Source of the DNA: Verticiella sediminum
GTDB taxonomy: Bacteria > Pseudomonadota > Gammaproteobacteria > Burkholderiales > Burkholderiaceae_B
NCBI RefSeq assembly: GCF_007558815.1
Contig: NZ_VLTJ01000024.1
Coordinates: 1 to 64,000, forward strand
DNA: 64,000 nucleotides
Reading direction: 5' to 3'
Shown here: positions 63,265-64,000 of the stretch, in pieces
Numbering within the stretch: the first letter of the stretch is position 1
Layout: every line of letters starts with the position of its first letter
Notes under the pieces: generated by a model
Told to the model about the DNA's origin: nothing
The model's database searches: none
The model's input: only the letters and a program-made list of their open reading frames with translations
Program-made: the position numbers and the translations under genes

Positions 63265-64000
63265 TCAGACGCGGTCGATGATCTTCTCGCCGAACAGGCC
63301 CTGCGGCCGGAACAGCAGGAAGACGAGGGCGAGCACGTAGGCGAACCAGATCTCGATGCCGCCGCCGATCATGGGACCCAGGTACACCTCGGAGAGCTTC
63401 TCGCCCACGCCGATGATGAGGCCGCCGACGATGGCGCCGGGCACCGAGGTCAGGCCGCCCAGGATCACCACGGGCAGGGCGCGCAGGGCGGCGGTGGACA
63501 GCGAGAACTGCACGCCGAGCTTGGAGCCCCAGACGATGCCGGCGACCAGGGCCACGATGCCGGCGACGGACCACACGATCACCCAGATGCGGTTGAGCGG
63601 GATGCCCACGGACTGCGCGGCCTGGTGGTCGTCGGCCACGGCGCGCAGCGCGCGCCCGGTGCCCGTGTACTGGAAGAACAGCGCCAGCAGCGCGACCAGG
63701 GCGGCGGCGACCAGGGCGGCGATCAGGTCTTCCGGGTTGACCAGCACACCGCCCTCGAACACGTTGTCCAGCAGGAACAGCGGGTCCTTGGGCATGCCCA
63801 CGTCGATGCGGTAGACATCGCTGCCGAAGAGCGTCTGCCCCATGCCGTCCAGGAAGTACGTGATGCCGATGGTGGCCATCAGCAGGGTGGCCAGATCCTG
63901 GTTGACGAGATGGCGCAGCACCAGGCGCTCGATGGCCACCGCGAGCAGGCACATGAGGCCGGCGGTGACGACGAAGGCAAGCACGTTGGCGAGCAGCAGG
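63265..64000 (-). CDS. livH: Branched-chain amino acid type ABC transporter permease (LivH family), 5' end outside the window
   Basis: Partial permease; 245 codons from the stop at 63265 are visible and the start lies beyond base 64000. The visible part has AIERLVLRHLVNQDLATLL, VGIPLNRIWVIVWSVAGIV and a C-terminal membrane segment followed by LFRPQGLFGEKIIDRV, all typical of LivH. It pairs with LivM encoded next on the same strand. Confidence 0.92.
   Translation of the reverse strand, partial: LLLANVLAFVVTAGLMCLLAVAIERLVLRHLVNQDLATLLMATIGITYFLDGMGQTLFGSDVYRIDVGMPKDPLFLLDNVFEGGVLVNPEDLIAALVAAALVALLALFFQYTGTGRALRAVADDHQAAQSVGIPLNRIWVIVWSVAGIVALVAGIVWGSKLGVQFSLSTAALRALPVVILGGLTSVPGAIVGGLIIGVGEKLSEVYLGPMIGGGIEIWFAYVLALVFLLFRPQGLFGEKIIDRV

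Noticed and set aside
1-64000. tRNA, rRNA, CRISPR arrays, insertion sequences or prophage
   Set aside because: No cloverleaf pattern, regular spaced repeats, transposase or integrase coding sequence was seen by reading; a dedicated RNA search was not possible.

Overview
High-GC DNA, densely coding on both strands with many 4-bp start/stop overlaps. Gene families and gene order point to a betaproteobacterium of the Alcaligenaceae (Bordetella/Achromobacter type, Burkholderiales): three Bug-type periplasmic receptors, a TRAP transporter, several Liv-type ABC systems, a DUF6776 protein, and the housekeeping order glyQ-glyS-gmhB-plsC-metalloprotease-gloA. The genus is inferred, not proven. No tRNA, rRNA, insertion sequence, prophage or CRISPR array was seen.

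Layout. 0-6 kb (minus): a gamma-glutamyltransferase-like enzyme, an RpiR regulator and a TRAP transporter (dctP-dctQ-dctM), with two identical-format operators (ATGAAA-N6-TTTCAT) in front of rpiR and dctP. 6-11 kb (minus): a Liv-type ABC transporter whose second permease and both ATPases are one 848-residue polypeptide, with its binding protein. It is divergent from a plus-strand group of an NTF2-like protein, a PuuE-like deacetylase and a GntR regulator. 13-17 kb: glycerate kinase, a VOC protein, pyruvate kinase and a LysR regulator. 17.5-22 kb: a CaiB-type CoA-transferase, an HMG-CoA-lyase-like enzyme, a Bug receptor and a PanE-like reductase. 22-27 kb: PPK2 polyphosphate kinase (with a Pho-box-like site), an SpmAB-like membrane protein, cardiolipin synthase and the DUF6776 protein. 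27-37 kb: a tightly coupled operon hyuB-hyuA-D-2-hydroxyacid dehydrogenase-AtuA-DUF4387, then a terminator, a Bug receptor, a LysR regulator and a convergent close Bug paralogue. 37-46 kb: gloA, a SprT/YgjP-like metalloprotease, plsC, gmhB, glyS, glyQ and a large MscS-type channel.

45.7-58.5 kb (minus) is an organosulfur-scavenging island of about 13 kb. It holds a MetNIQ-type ABC transporter with two different binding proteins, two tandem SfnB-like flavoproteins, a DszA-type monooxygenase, an FMN reductase, a DszC/SfnC-like flavoprotein broken by a one-base frameshift, a sigma-54-type activator with an altered Walker A motif, SsuD and an amidohydrolase. The two operon heads share two upstream boxes at nearly the same spacing (76 and 74 nt). 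58.6-64 kb (minus) holds a PaaK-like CoA ligase with livF, livJ, livM and a livH cut by the window edge.

Functionally the window is mostly accessory nutrient scavenging (amino-acid conjugates, carboxylates, N-heterocycles, organosulfur, aromatic or branched acids), each module pairing a transporter with its own enzymes and regulator, between two short housekeeping stretches. The least described candidates are the hyuBA/AtuA/DUF4387 operon and the sulfur island with its shared upstream boxes.
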